Shown here: in pieces, positions 34,654 through 43,889 of the stretch
How positions within the stretch are numbered: position 1 is the stretch's first letter
How the letters are laid out: each line of letters begins with the position of its first letter
NCBI RefSeq assembly: GCF_027921845.1
Contig: NZ_BSEN01000013.1
Coordinates: forward strand, 111,182-175,181
Length of the DNA: 64,000 nt
DNA from: Leifsonia poae
Lineage (GTDB): Bacteria > Actinomycetota > Actinomycetes > Actinomycetales > Microbacteriaceae
Reading direction: 5' to 3'
The notes under the pieces: model-generated
Seen by the model: the letters and a program-made list of their open reading frames with translations, nothing else
Told to the model about the DNA's origin: nothing
Database searches by the model: none
Position numbers and translations under genes: made by a program

Positions 34654-37292
34654 GCGCGCGGGACGTCCTGGGGCTGCGCCGATGTCGAGGGCGTCCGGGC
34701 CGCCTCCTCGAGTGCCTCGGCGACCGCCTGCTCGACCGTGAGCTCGCGTCCCGCCGTGATCGCCGCATCCAGTCGCTCGTGGTCGCTGCCGCCCGCGATC
34801 GTGTCGAGGTACGCCTGGTGGAACGTGAACGTCGGGCCGTTGTGGAGGCCGCTGCGCTCGCGGAGCGCTCGCGCCGCCCCGGCGAGGTGACCGGCTCGCT
34901 CGACGTCGCCGGCGAGGGCCGCGACGGCGACCATCCCCTCGAGACCGTACGCGAGGCCCTCCGGATGGCCGAGCCCGGCCGAGGTGGTGACGCTGAGGGC
35001 GAAGTCCTTACGGGCGTCGTCGACGTCGCCCAGCATCAGCTGAGCCCAGCCCAGGTGGTAGGCGGCGACACGCTCGCCGACCGCGTCGCCTTGGCTCTGT
35101 GTGAAGGCGAGGCTCTCCTCGAACCGTGACCGCGCCTGCTCGAGCTTCTGCTCCCGCAGCGACACCCGGCCCAGGATGACGAGCGCCATCGACTCGCCCC
35201 AGATGTTCCCGGTCTCGTGGAAGAGCCGCCGGCTCACCTGCATGACCTCCTCGGCGCGCTCCAGGTCCGGCGTCTCGCCGGCGAGCAGGGCCAGGGCGAG
35301 CGAGATGCGGGTGAGTGCCTCGCCCTCCGGGTCGTTCGTGCGATGGAACAGCTCGGCGGCCTCGGTGAGATCGGCGGCGACGCTGCCGTCCGGGTCCTTC
35401 CAGAACATGATCGTGCGGGTGAAGTAGACGGCGATCGCCCAGGTGTGATCATCGAGGTGCTCGCCGGCGTTGAGCGCCTCGTCCATCCAGGTGCGCACCT
35501 CGCCGAGCAGGCCGGAGACCCACCAGTACAGGTAGAGCCGGAAGGCGAGCGTGGCGGCGCGATCCCAGTCCCCGCTGCCGAGCAGGTAGCGTTCGGCCGC
35601 ACGCAGATTGTCGCGCTCGTCGCTGATGCGCCCCAGCCATTCGCGCTGCCGTTCGCCTTTGAGCTCCTGCTCCACATGCGCGGACCGGTCGAGGTAGAAC
35701 CGGGCGTGGGCGTCCCGCACGCGATGCAGGTCGCCGGAATCCCAGAGCTGCTCGCGCGCGTACTCGCGCACGATCGCCTGCATCGAGAATCGCGGGCGGT
35801 CACCGCGATCGTGCTGGCTGACGAGGCTGCTGTCGACCAGGGCGGCCAGGTCGGTCAGGATGTCGGCGTCGACGGGGTAGCCGTTGTCAGCGTCGGCGTC
35901 GGAGTCGGTGTCGGCGCCGCCGTCGCTCGCGACGAACTCCGCCGCCGCCAGCGTGAAGCCGCCCTCGAAGACGCCGAGGCGGGCGAGCAGCCGGCGCTGG
36001 TCCTCTTCGAGCAGCTGGGTGCTCCACTCGATCGTGCGGCGCAGGGTCTGCTGCCGCTCCGGCAGGTCGCGCGAGCCGCCGACGAGCACGGTCAGCCGCC
36101 GGTCGAGCCGCTCCAGCAGGTCCGCCGGAGACAGCACCCGGATGCGCGCGGCCGCCAGCTCGATCGCCAGCGGCATGCCGTCGAGCGCCGCGCACACCCC
36201 GGCTACGGCATCCGTGTTGTCCGGGGTGATCTCGAAGTCGGGCTTCACCGCGTGGGCGCGCTCGACGAACAGGTCGACGGACGACCGTTCCGGCAGCGGG
36301 CCGACCTCGTAGCTGCGCTCCGCCGTCACCCGCAGCAGGACCCGGCTCGTGACCATCATCGACAGCCCGGGGGCGGCGGTGAGCAGGGCCGTGAGGTCGG
36401 GTCCGGCCGGCAGCACCTGCTCGAAGTTGTCGAGCACCATCAGGAGGTGGCGGTCGTGGAGGGCGGTTACCAGGTTCTCCATGACGGGGGCGTCGCCCGT
36501 GTCGCGCACACCCAGCGCCTGCGCGATGGCGTTGGGCACACGGCCGGCGTCGTGGACGGCGGTGAGGTCGACGAACACGGCCCCGTCTGCGAAGGCGGGG
36601 GAGGCGGCGTTGGCGGCGGCGATCGCAAGCCGGCTCTTGCCGATGCCGCCCGGGCCGTTCAGGGTGATGAGGCGGCCGCCGGCGTCGAGCATCCGGCCGA
36701 TCTCGGCGACGTCGTCGTCGCGACCGACCAGCTCGGTCAGGGGGCGGGGGAGCCGTGCAGGTTCGATGACGCGGTCGGCGTCGCTGAGCACGTCGGCGTG
36801 CAGCAGGGCCTGGCTCTGCTCGAAACGTTCGGCCAGCAGGGTCGCCAGATCGGCCTCGACCAGTCGTGCGAGCTCTTTGGGCGTCTCGAAGTACTTGTAG
36901 GCGGCGCGATCATCGTCGCGGATGCGGTTGAGCAGCCCGGTGAGCTTCGGCTCGCGGTTCTCGGCCGGGCTCTTCACATAGAGGAGGCGCGGGAGGTCAT
37001 CCGGGCAGAGGTTGTACTCGTCTTCGAGGCCCGAGACCTCCTCGTCGGGCGCGACCCAGCCGTACCGCTCCCAGTACAGGCCGAGGAACACGTCGCTCTG
37101 CTCCAGGTAGGCGCGATACAGCTCCCGCGGTGGGTGGGGGCGGGCGCCGAGCTCGAACATGACCGGCGCGAGGTGCAACCGCTCGATGGCGGTCCGGGTC
37201 GCTCGACGCTCGGCGGCGAGCTCCTGAAGGGTGGAACTGACGAAGATCCGCAGCCGCTGATCCGGCGTGCGGATAACATGAGCGCTCCTCAT
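34647..37292 (-). CDS. DUF4062 - STAND NTPase - TPR signalling protein
   Basis: About 881 residues. Residues 1-160: DUF4062 (RIFVSSTLQELAAERRA, FLGLYWERYGW), a TIR-like predicted effector/sensor module. Residues about 185-520: NB-ARC/STAND ATPase with Walker A GPGGIGKS near 213-220, Walker B MVLDNFEQVL near 285-294, and a winged-helix region. Residues about 520-880: helical TPR-like repeats (VILGRVSLREQKLEQARSRF, YHLGWAQLMLGDVDDA). There is no DNA-binding LuxR domain. STAND proteins oligomerise on ligand binding; this architecture occurs in actinobacterial signalling and suspected defence proteins. The ATG at 37292 (MRSAHVIRTP) matches family N-termini I know, though no Shine-Dalgarno is visible; upstream in-frame starts exist. 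Confidence 0.85.
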   Translation of the reverse strand: MRSAHVIRTPDQRLRIFVSSTLQELAAERRATRTAIERLHLAPVMFELGARPHPPRELYRAYLEQSDVFLGLYWERYGWVAPDEEVSGLEDEYNLCPDDLPRLLYVKSPAENREPKLTGLLNRIRDDDRAAYKYFETPKELARLVEADLATLLAERFEQSQALLHADVLSDADRVIEPARLPRPLTELVGRDDDVAEIGRMLDAGGRLITLNGPGGIGKSRLAIAAANAASPAFADGAVFVDLTAVHDAGRVPNAIAQALGVRDTGDAPVMENLVTALHDRHLLMVLDNFEQVLPAGPDLTALLTAAPGLSMMVTSRVLLRVTAERSYEVGPLPERSSVDLFVERAHAVKPDFEITPDNTDAVAGVCAALDGMPLAIELAAARIRVLSPADLLERLDRRLTVLVGGSRDLPERQQTLRRTIEWSTQLLEEDQRRLLARLGVFEGGFTLAAAEFVASDGGADTDSDADADNGYPVDADILTDLAALVDSSLVSQHDRGDRPRFSMQAIVREYAREQLWDSGDLHRVRDAHARFYLDRSAHVEQELKGERQREWLGRISDERDNLRAAERYLLGSGDWDRAATLAFRLYLYWWVSGLLGEVRTWMDEALNAGEHLDDHTWAIAVYFTRTIMFWKDPDGSVAADLTEAAELFHRTNDPEGEALTRISLALALLAGETPDLERAEEVMQVSRRLFHETGNIWGESMALVILGRVSLREQKLEQARSRFEESLAFTQSQGDAVGERVAAYHLGWAQLMLGDVDDARKDFALSVTTSAGLGHPEGLAYGLEGMVAVAALAGDVERAGHLAGAARALRERSGLHNGPTFTFHQAYLDTIAGGSDHERLDAAITAGRELTVEQAVAEALEEAARTPSTSAQPQDVPRAQ

Positions 37293-37362
37293 GTACTGCA
37301 TTCTGTTGCGTCGGGACCGGTCTCGTCCACTCTTTTGCATAGATCCGGCGCTCGGCGCCGCG

Positions 37363-37424
37363 CCGGCCGACGCTCGTTTCGCCCCGGCCGGCGCTCGTTT
37401 CGCCCCGGCCGGCGGTCGTTTGCC
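37363..37424. repeat. Three 21-bp tandem repeats upstream of the STAND gene
   Basis: Units of the type ccggccggcgctcgtttcgc(c) at 37363-37383, 37384-37404 and 37405-37424 (third unit is 20 bases and altered). The last unit merges into the left arm of an inverted repeat. Confidence 0.75.
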
Positions 37425-37473
37425 ACTTGATGCGGTGATTCAGGCGCGTAAACCACCGCAACTGGCAAACGAC
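37415..37473. repeat. Imperfect inverted repeat with GTCGTTTGCCA arms
   Basis: The left arm begins gtcgtttgccacttg and the right arm ends with its near complement caactggcaaacgac; the inner parts (atgcggtgatt and aaccaccgc) pair with a 2-base bulge. It lies between the divergent STAND and MoxR genes. The TTTGCCA core recurs in the palindrome at 51360-51428. Confidence 0.7.
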
Positions 37474-37570
37474 GCTCAGGCGGCGCAGACGCTGCCAGCG
37501 AAGGTTACCCGGAGGTTTCCATTTGCCGAGACCCGGCCCTGTCGCGCGATTACGGAGTTAGCCTGGAGAG

Positions 37571-38971
37571 GTGACCAACACGGTGACCCAGGCTCCACAC
37601 ATCAGCACTGTCGGAGAGCTGCGCGCCTCCGGCCACATCCAGAAGCCCCTCCGGATCGAGATCCGCGAGAACCTTCTGGCCAAGCTCCGCAACGGGGACG
37701 ACCCGTGGCCCGGCTTGCACGGCTTCGAATCCACTGTCATCCCGCAGCTCGAACGGGCGCTCATCGCCGGCCATGACGTCGTGCTCCTCGGCGAGCGCGG
37801 CCAGGGCAAGACGCGTCTGCTCCGCACGCTCGCGGGGCTCCTCGACGAGTGGACGCCGGTCATCGACGGCTCCGAACTCGGCGAGCATCCCTACGAGCCG
37901 ATCACGCACGAGTCCCGGCGGCGCGCGACCGAGCTGGGTGACCGGCTCCCCGTCGCGTGGCGGCACCGCGACGAGCGGTACGTCGAGAAGCTCGCGACGC
38001 CGGACACCTCGGTGGCCGACCTGATCGGAGACGTCGACCCGATGAAGGTCGCGGAGGGCCGCTCGCTCGGCGATCCGGAGACCATCCACTTCGGGCTCAT
38101 CCCGCGCAGTCACCGGGGGATCGTCGCGATCAACGAACTGCCCGACCTCGCCGAGCGCATCCAGGTGGCGATGCTGAACGTGATGGAGGAGCGCGACATC
38201 CAGGTGCGCGGCTACGTGCTGCGCCTGCCGCTCGACGTGCTCGTCGTCGCGAGCGCGAACCCAGAGGACTACACGAACCGCGGCCGCATCATCACGCCGC
38301 TGAAGGACCGGTTCGGCGCCGAGATCCGCACCCACTATCCGACGAGGCTCGAGGCCGAGATCGCTGTCATCCGGCAGGAGGCCGACCTCGTGGCCGAGGT
38401 TCCGGATCATCTGGTGGAGATCCTGGCCCGCTTCACCCGCAATCTGCGGGAGTCGTCGTCGGTCGACCAGCGCAGCGGTGTGAGCGCGCGCTTCGCCATC
38501 GCCGGAGCCGAGACGATCGCGGCCGCGGCGCTGCATCGCGCGACATCGCAGGGCGAGCAGGATGCGGTGGCGCGCGTCGCCGACCTGGAGACGGCGGTCG
38601 ACGTGCTGGGCGGCAAGATCGAGTTCGAGTCCGGCGAGGAGGGCCGCGAGTCGGAGGTGCTGACCCACCTGCTGCGCACGGCGACCGCCGAGACCGTGCG
38701 CCAGCACTTCGGCGGGATCGACTTCGGACCCCTCGTCGCCGCGATCGAGAGCGGCGCGATGGTCACGACCGGCGAGCAGGTGACGGCGCGGCAGTTCCTC
38801 GACGGACTGCCGGTGCTGGGCGAGTCGGAGCTCTACGACGAGATCGCGGAACGCCTCGACGCCGTCAGCGCGGGGGAGAGGGCGGCCGCGATCGAGCTTG
38901 CGCTCGAGGGCCTCTACCTGGCGCGCAAGGTCGGCAAAGACACCGACGGATCCGAAACCGTCTATGGCTAG
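37571..38971 (+). CDS. MoxR/ChlI-type AAA+ ATPase
   Basis: 466 residues. Walker A GERGQGKT at 74-81, a Walker B-type GIVAINELPDLAERIQ, VMEERDIQVRGYVLRLP and sensor text VVASANPEDYTNRGRIITPLKDRF are typical of the MoxR/Mg-chelatase clade. A C-terminal helical lid contains RQHFGGIDFGPLVAAIESG. These ATPases act as chaperones or ion-insertion factors with a VWA partner, here the next gene (8-base overlap). GTG start at 37571 with an unusually close GGAGAG; an in-frame GTG 12 bases later is an alternative. Confidence 0.9.
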   Translation: MTNTVTQAPHISTVGELRASGHIQKPLRIEIRENLLAKLRNGDDPWPGLHGFESTVIPQLERALIAGHDVVLLGERGQGKTRLLRTLAGLLDEWTPVIDGSELGEHPYEPITHESRRRATELGDRLPVAWRHRDERYVEKLATPDTSVADLIGDVDPMKVAEGRSLGDPETIHFGLIPRSHRGIVAINELPDLAERIQVAMLNVMEERDIQVRGYVLRLPLDVLVVASANPEDYTNRGRIITPLKDRFGAEIRTHYPTRLEAEIAVIRQEADLVAEVPDHLVEILARFTRNLRESSSVDQRSGVSARFAIAGAETIAAAALHRATSQGEQDAVARVADLETAVDVLGGKIEFESGEEGRESEVLTHLLRTATAETVRQHFGGIDFGPLVAAIESGAMVTTGEQVTARQFLDGLPVLGESELYDEIAERLDAVSAGERAAAIELALEGLYLARKVGKDTDGSETVYG

Positions 38972-40994
38972 AAACCGCACCCGATTCCGCCGCTACGACG
39001 GCGGCGACCCGCTCGCTCCACCGGTCGACATCGTCGAGGCTCTCGACGCGATCGGTGAGAGTGTCATGGGCGGGTCGTCGCCGGAGCGCGCGATGAACGA
39101 GTTCCTGCGCCGCGGTGGCCGCGACCAGACCGGACTCGATGATCTGGCGCGTAAGGTCGCCGAGCGACGGCGCGACCTGCTGCGCCGCCACAACCTCGAC
39201 GGCACCCTGAAGCAGGTCAAAGAGCTCCTCGACCACGCGGTGCTCGAGGAGCGCAAGCAGCTGGCCCGCGACCCCCTGATGGACGACGGCGACCGCGCCT
39301 TCTCCCAGATGCGACTCGACAGCCTGCCGCCATCCACGTCGGCGGCGGTCAGTGAGCTCGGGGACTATCAGTGGCAGTCGGCCGAGGCGCGTGCCGACTA
39401 CGAGAAGATCAAGGATCTGCTCGGGCGCGAACTGCTCGATCAGCGCTTCGCCGGCATGAAGCAGGCGATGGAGAACGCGACCGACGACGACCGCGAAGCG
39501 ATCAACGAGATGCTCACCGACCTCAACGCGCTGCTCGAGAAGCACCGGCTCGGCGAGGACACGCAGCAGGACTTCGACGACTTCATGGACAAGCACGGCG
39601 GCTTCTTCCCCGAAGACCCGCAGAACGTGGACGAGCTGATCGACACCCTCGCGAAACGGTCGGCGGCCGCGCAGCGGATGCTCAACTCGATGACCCAGGA
39701 ACAACGCGACGAGCTGATGCAGCTCTCGGCGCAGGCGTTCGGGACGCCCCAGCTCATGGACTCCCTCGCCCAGCTCGACTCGAACCTGCAGGCGCTGCGC
39801 CCCGGAGAGAACTGGGGCGGATCCGAGCGCTTCGACGGCGACGACGCACTCGGGCTCGGCGACGGCACGGGCGTGCTGCAGGATCTCGCCGACCTCGACC
39901 AGCTCGGCGAGCAGCTCTCGCAGTCGTACGGGGGCGCCAGGATGGACGACATCGACCTCGATCGGCTCGCCCGTCAGCTCGGCGAGGATGCGGCGGTCGA
40001 CGCCCGCACGCTGCGCGACCTCGAGAAGACCCTGCGGGAGAGCGGATCGCTGCGCAAGGATTCCTCCGGCCGGCTCAAGCTCACGCCGAAGGCCATGCGG
40101 CAGCTGGGGAAGTCGTTGCTCAAGGACATCGCCACCCGGATGTCGGGACGCCAGGGCCAGCGCGACGCGGCCCTTGCCGGCGCGGCGGGCGAGAGCTCGG
40201 GGGCCACCCGGGCCTGGGAGTTCGGCGACACCGAACCGTGGGACATCCCGCGCACCATCCTGAACGGCGTGCGCCGGCGGGCGGGCGAACCCGCAGGCGG
40301 GTCCGGCGGGCGGATGATCGCGGTCGACGACATCGAGGTGGCCGAAACCGAGGCCCGCACCCAGGCCGCAGTCGCGCTGCTGGTCGACACCTCGTTCTCG
40401 ATGGCGCTCGACGACCGCTGGGTGCCGATGAAGCGCACGGCGCTCGCCCTGCACACCCTCATCACCTCGCGGTTCCGCGGCGATCAGCTGCAGCTCATCG
40501 GCTTCGGGCGGCACGCGGAGGTCATGGACATCGAGGAGCTCACCGCGCTCGACGCGGTGTGGGACAAGGGCACCAACCTGCACCACGCCCTGCTGCTCGC
40601 CAACCGGCACTTCCGCAAGCATCCGAGTGCCCAGCCCGTGCTGCTCATCGTCACCGACGGCGAGCCGACCTCGCACCTGGAGGCCGACGGCGTCGTGAGC
40701 TTCTCGTACCCGCCGCACCCGCGCACGATCCTGCGGACGCTCGAGGAGCTCGACAACTCGATGCGCCTCGGGGCGCAGACCACGTTCTTCCGTCTCGGCG
40801 AGGACCCGGGGCTGGCGCGCTTCGTGGAATCGATGGCCCGGCGTGCGCACGGCCGCGTCGTCGCGCCGGAGCTCGCCGATCTGGGTGCGGCGGTCGTCGG
40901 CTCGTACCTGGGCACCCGGGGCACGACGCCGATGGACGACCTCGGCGGTTACAACACGTGGTTCGGCGGCCGCGGCTTCTGGGTAGGGGACTGA
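38964..40994 (+). CDS. VWA-domain partner of the MoxR ATPase
   Basis: 676 residues. A long N-terminal helical, charged region (repeated Leu/Asp/Glu motifs such as DLARKVAERRRDLLRRHNL) precedes a C-terminal von Willebrand A domain starting near residue 470 with the metal-site motif VDTSFSMALDD (DxSxS), then GTNLHHALLLANRHF and LIVTDGEPTSHL. MoxR-VWA pairs remodel or metal-load client proteins; the client is unknown. Overlaps the MoxR gene by 8 bases and shares one base with the following nitronate monooxygenase-like start. Confidence 0.9.
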   Translation: MARNRTRFRRYDGGDPLAPPVDIVEALDAIGESVMGGSSPERAMNEFLRRGGRDQTGLDDLARKVAERRRDLLRRHNLDGTLKQVKELLDHAVLEERKQLARDPLMDDGDRAFSQMRLDSLPPSTSAAVSELGDYQWQSAEARADYEKIKDLLGRELLDQRFAGMKQAMENATDDDREAINEMLTDLNALLEKHRLGEDTQQDFDDFMDKHGGFFPEDPQNVDELIDTLAKRSAAAQRMLNSMTQEQRDELMQLSAQAFGTPQLMDSLAQLDSNLQALRPGENWGGSERFDGDDALGLGDGTGVLQDLADLDQLGEQLSQSYGGARMDDIDLDRLARQLGEDAAVDARTLRDLEKTLRESGSLRKDSSGRLKLTPKAMRQLGKSLLKDIATRMSGRQGQRDAALAGAAGESSGATRAWEFGDTEPWDIPRTILNGVRRRAGEPAGGSGGRMIAVDDIEVAETEARTQAAVALLVDTSFSMALDDRWVPMKRTALALHTLITSRFRGDQLQLIGFGRHAEVMDIEELTALDAVWDKGTNLHHALLLANRHFRKHPSAQPVLLIVTDGEPTSHLEADGVVSFSYPPHPRTILRTLEELDNSMRLGAQTTFFRLGEDPGLARFVESMARRAHGRVVAPELADLGAAVVGSYLGTRGTTPMDDLGGYNTWFGGRGFWVGD

Positions 40995-42046
40995 TGGGCG
41001 ACGCGATCACTGACCTCGTCGGCGTGGACGCGCCGATCGTGCTGGGACCGTTCGGCGGCCTATCGTCGGTCACCCTGACCGCGGCGGTCAGCGAACTCGG
41101 CGGTCTCGGCTCCTACGGCCTTTACGGCTACAGCGGCGAGCGCATCCTGGAGACGGCCGCGGAGATCCGCGACTTCACGTCGAAGCCCTTCGCGCTCAAC
41201 CTCTGGCTGCCGCTCGACGAGGCGCAGCCCTCCGACATCTCACCCGCCGACTACGCCCGCTACGCGAAGGCTCTCGAGCCTTTCTTCGACGAGGTGGGGA
41301 TCGAGGTGCCGCCGCAGCCGGCGCAGTACCTTCCGCCGCTGGAGGAGCAGCTGGAGGCGGTGTGGGAGGCGGAGCCCGCCGTGCTCAGCGTCGTGTTCGG
41401 CGTTCCGTCGGCGACGACGATGAAGGCGGCGAGGGCGCGCGGCATCCTCGTGGTCGGCACGGCCACGACGGTGGCCGAGGCACGGGCGCTCGAAGCGGCA
41501 GGCGTGGACGCCATCGTCGCAACGGGGCTCGAGGCGGCCGGGCACCGGGTGTCGTTCCTGAGGCCGGCCGCGGAGTCGCTCGTCGGCACGTTCGCCCTCA
41601 TTCCGCAGGTGGTCGACGAGGTGGAGGTCCCGGTGATCGCGGCGGGCGGTGTCGCCGACCGACGCGGCGTGCGCGCGGCCTTCGCCCTGGGGGCATCCGG
41701 TGTTCAGGTCGGCACGGCGTTCCTGGCGACCCGCGAGTCGGCGATCAACGACGCGCACCGGCGCGCCATCCGCACCGCCACCGACGACGGGACCGTGCTG
41801 ACGGATGCGGCGAGCGGGCGGCTGGCCCGCGGCATCCCGAATCGCATGATCCGCGCGATCGAGAGCTCGGGCGTGCGGGCGCCGTTCCCGGTGCAGAACT
41901 GGCTCACCGGGCGCTTCCGCGCGTCGGCGACGGCGAAGGAGCTCGGGGAGCTGCAGTCGCTGTGGGCCGGTCAGACGGCGCGGCTGGCCGTGCACGAAAC
42001 GGCGCGTGAGGTGTTCGAGGAGCTGCGGGCGGGCCTGCCCGGCTGA
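40994..42046 (+). CDS. Nitronate monooxygenase / 2-nitropropane dioxygenase family protein
   Basis: 350 residues, FMN-dependent TIM barrel. Motifs: APIVLGPFGGLSSVTLTAAV, a GLGSYGLYGY segment in place of the usual GGLG, ATTVAEARALEAAGVDAIVA, GLEAAGHRVSF and VIAAGGVADRRGVRAAFALGA with GVQVGTAFLATRES for FMN phosphate binding. It oxidises alkyl nitronates or the toxin propionate-3-nitronate in characterised members. The ATG shares one base with the VWA stop (TGATG), so it is translationally coupled, though a functional link with MoxR is not evident. Confidence 0.9.
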   Translation: MGDAITDLVGVDAPIVLGPFGGLSSVTLTAAVSELGGLGSYGLYGYSGERILETAAEIRDFTSKPFALNLWLPLDEAQPSDISPADYARYAKALEPFFDEVGIEVPPQPAQYLPPLEEQLEAVWEAEPAVLSVVFGVPSATTMKAARARGILVVGTATTVAEARALEAAGVDAIVATGLEAAGHRVSFLRPAAESLVGTFALIPQVVDEVEVPVIAAGGVADRRGVRAAFALGASGVQVGTAFLATRESAINDAHRRAIRTATDDGTVLTDAASGRLARGIPNRMIRAIESSGVRAPFPVQNWLTGRFRASATAKELGELQSLWAGQTARLAVHETAREVFEELRAGLPG

Positions 42047-42088
42047 CGCCGGCCCTCCGGGCCGACACCGGCGTCGTGACGGGGGCGC

Positions 42089-43699
42089 TCAGCGACGGTA
42101 GCGCGACAGGTCGAAGTGCTCGATGCCGTACTCGTCCATCAGGCCGCCCGCGAAGCGGATCACGTCATCCTGGGTCGCAGTGTTCTTGTTGGCCGCGATC
42201 CATCGCTCCCAGCGTGCGTTCCAGTCCGTGAAATGGCCGCCCTTGCCGTGCAGGATCTTGTGCAGTTCCCTGTCCATCGGTAGCGTCGAGTCGTCGATCG
42301 TGATCTTGAGGCGCTTGAAGAACGATTTGAACGTCTTCGGGAAGATGTGATGCTTCTCGATCGCGCCCACCAGCTCGCCGCGGGTCTGCAGCAGCGCCTG
42401 CGCCTGTCGGTCGACTCCCGCGTAGGCGCCGCCACCCCCGCTGCCGGCCGCGTTGTTCGCCATCGCGAGAACGACCACTCCGCCTGGTCCGCCCGCCAAG
42501 GCCGTGACCGTTGCCCCGACAGGGACGGCGACCCGCGCGTACGCCAACGCTCCGCTCCTCTGCAGGCGGAGCACGTTGACCATGACCGTCGGAATGTCCG
42601 CACCCGCGGCCGCGATGCGGGTGGTCGTGCCGCCGGCCGTTCCGAACGTCACGAGCAGCGTGGTCGTGATCTCGGACACTTTCTGCACCTGATCGCCGAG
42701 CGGCATCGCCTGGAACTGCTCCCAGAACTCGGGCGAGTACCGGATGAGATCGGCGAGCGCTCGAGGCAGCTTCGCGAGGTCGCTCACTGTCTTGATAGGG
42801 TGCGTGATCAGCTGTCGCAGCGAAGAGAGCACGCCGCCGAGCGCAGCCTGAGCTCCGTCGAGGGCCTTGTCGGCAAGATTGTGCTGCAGACCCAGCTCGC
42901 CGATCGAGGGGCCGGTGGGCTGGTGCTCGCTGTCGACCGCACGGACGATTCCCGTCGACGAGTGATAGAACCGGCCGACTTCGTACGGACCAGCCATGAG
43001 CCGTCCGTCCGCTCCTTCGGCGATCGACGGGGCGCGATCGATCGCCTCGCCGGAGAGGGCTCGCACGAAGTAGCCATCCGGTCGCACGAGCACGAGGGCG
43101 CGATACCACTCGGTGCGGGCGATGAGTTCCGCCCGCGAGACGCTCTCGCCGTCGTCGATGATCTCCGCGAGGAGGTCGAGCAGCACACGCTGGGGACCGA
43201 ACAGGGCGAGGGTCGGCGAACGTGCCGAGACCGCGTCGAAGAGGTCGCCGGCCGTCTTCGGGTCGAGGTCGGGTATCGTCTGCATCGCCACCTCGTCGAG
43301 ACGAGTGGGTGCGCCGACGCGGGCGGAATCGGCCGCGGTCTGGCGCTGCACGAGAACAGTGGGCAGCCGTCGGCCGACGGCGAGACGGCCGAGGCCCTGA
43401 CCGAGCGCGCGGGCATGATCGTTCGCCTCGTGTTCCGCTTCGGTGTCGGCCGCACCGACCACGGGATCGGAGGCCGGCGAAGCATCCCGTTGCTGAAGCA
43501 CGTGCACGAGCTCGTGTTCGATGAGGCGACGGCCGGCCTCGGTGGAGGGCTGGTACGCGCCGGCAGCGAACGTGATGTGCCGGCCGAGGGTGAAAGCGGA
43601 CGCCGACAGGGCGGAGGCCGCAGCGGCCGCCCGTGCATCGGTATGGACCCGCACACCGCTGAAATCGTGGCCGAGTCGGTGTGCGGCGGACTCGGTCAC
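42089..43699 (-). CDS. DUF4157 (eCIS core domain) protein with HNH-like C-terminus; candidate eCIS effector
   Basis: About 536 residues. N-terminus: DUF4157 with RLGHDFSGVRVHTDARA and HELVH at 62-66, the zinc-metallopeptidase-like marker of eCIS-loaded cargo proteins. Middle, roughly 330-440: hydrophobic, Gly-rich stretches (VTALAGGPGGVVVLAMANNA). C-terminus from about 440: KHHIFPK at 449-455, ELHKILHGKGGH and FTDWNARWERWI, the pattern of the DUF2380/HNH-like toxin-domain family. The structural eCIS genes start at 60407, about 17 kb away. The start is uncertain: codons upstream continue the family sequence (GGQPIDDAV) but contain no ATG, GTG or TTG before a TGA at 43844-43846, so GTG 43699 is the first possible start. 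No signal peptide. Confidence 0.85.
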   Translation of the reverse strand: MTESAAHRLGHDFSGVRVHTDARAAAAASALSASAFTLGRHITFAAGAYQPSTEAGRRLIEHELVHVLQQRDASPASDPVVGAADTEAEHEANDHARALGQGLGRLAVGRRLPTVLVQRQTAADSARVGAPTRLDEVAMQTIPDLDPKTAGDLFDAVSARSPTLALFGPQRVLLDLLAEIIDDGESVSRAELIARTEWYRALVLVRPDGYFVRALSGEAIDRAPSIAEGADGRLMAGPYEVGRFYHSSTGIVRAVDSEHQPTGPSIGELGLQHNLADKALDGAQAALGGVLSSLRQLITHPIKTVSDLAKLPRALADLIRYSPEFWEQFQAMPLGDQVQKVSEITTTLLVTFGTAGGTTTRIAAAGADIPTVMVNVLRLQRSGALAYARVAVPVGATVTALAGGPGGVVVLAMANNAAGSGGGGAYAGVDRQAQALLQTRGELVGAIEKHHIFPKTFKSFFKRLKITIDDSTLPMDRELHKILHGKGGHFTDWNARWERWIAANKNTATQDDVIRFAGGLMDEYGIEHFDLSRYRR

Positions 43700-43816
43700 T
43701 GCGTCGTCGATGGGCTGGCCGCCAGACGGCCGATCGGCGCGAACCGGCGGGTCGGCCGCCCGGGGGCGGCGGACCGGATGTTCCCGAGAGGCGCGGACGT
43801 GTTCGGCTACCCGGCC

Positions 43817-43847
43817 ACGGTACCGCGCGCACGCTGGCCGGTGTCAA
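43817..43847 (-). promoter_or_regulatory. Weak candidate promoter of the DUF4157 gene
   Basis: TTGACA on the minus strand (43847-43842) with TACCGT after a 19-base spacer (43822-43817), about 118 bases before the GTG. The long spacer makes this tentative. Confidence 0.3.
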
Positions 43848-43889
43848 GCACCGGAACGCCGGGGGCCTACGGGGTGCCGAGGCGCGCTG

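Noticed and set aside
35217-37430. Long plus-strand frame of over 700 codons opposite the STAND gene
   Set aside because: The minus-strand frame has Walker A, Walker B and TPR sequence; the plus-strand frame is its GC-bias shadow.
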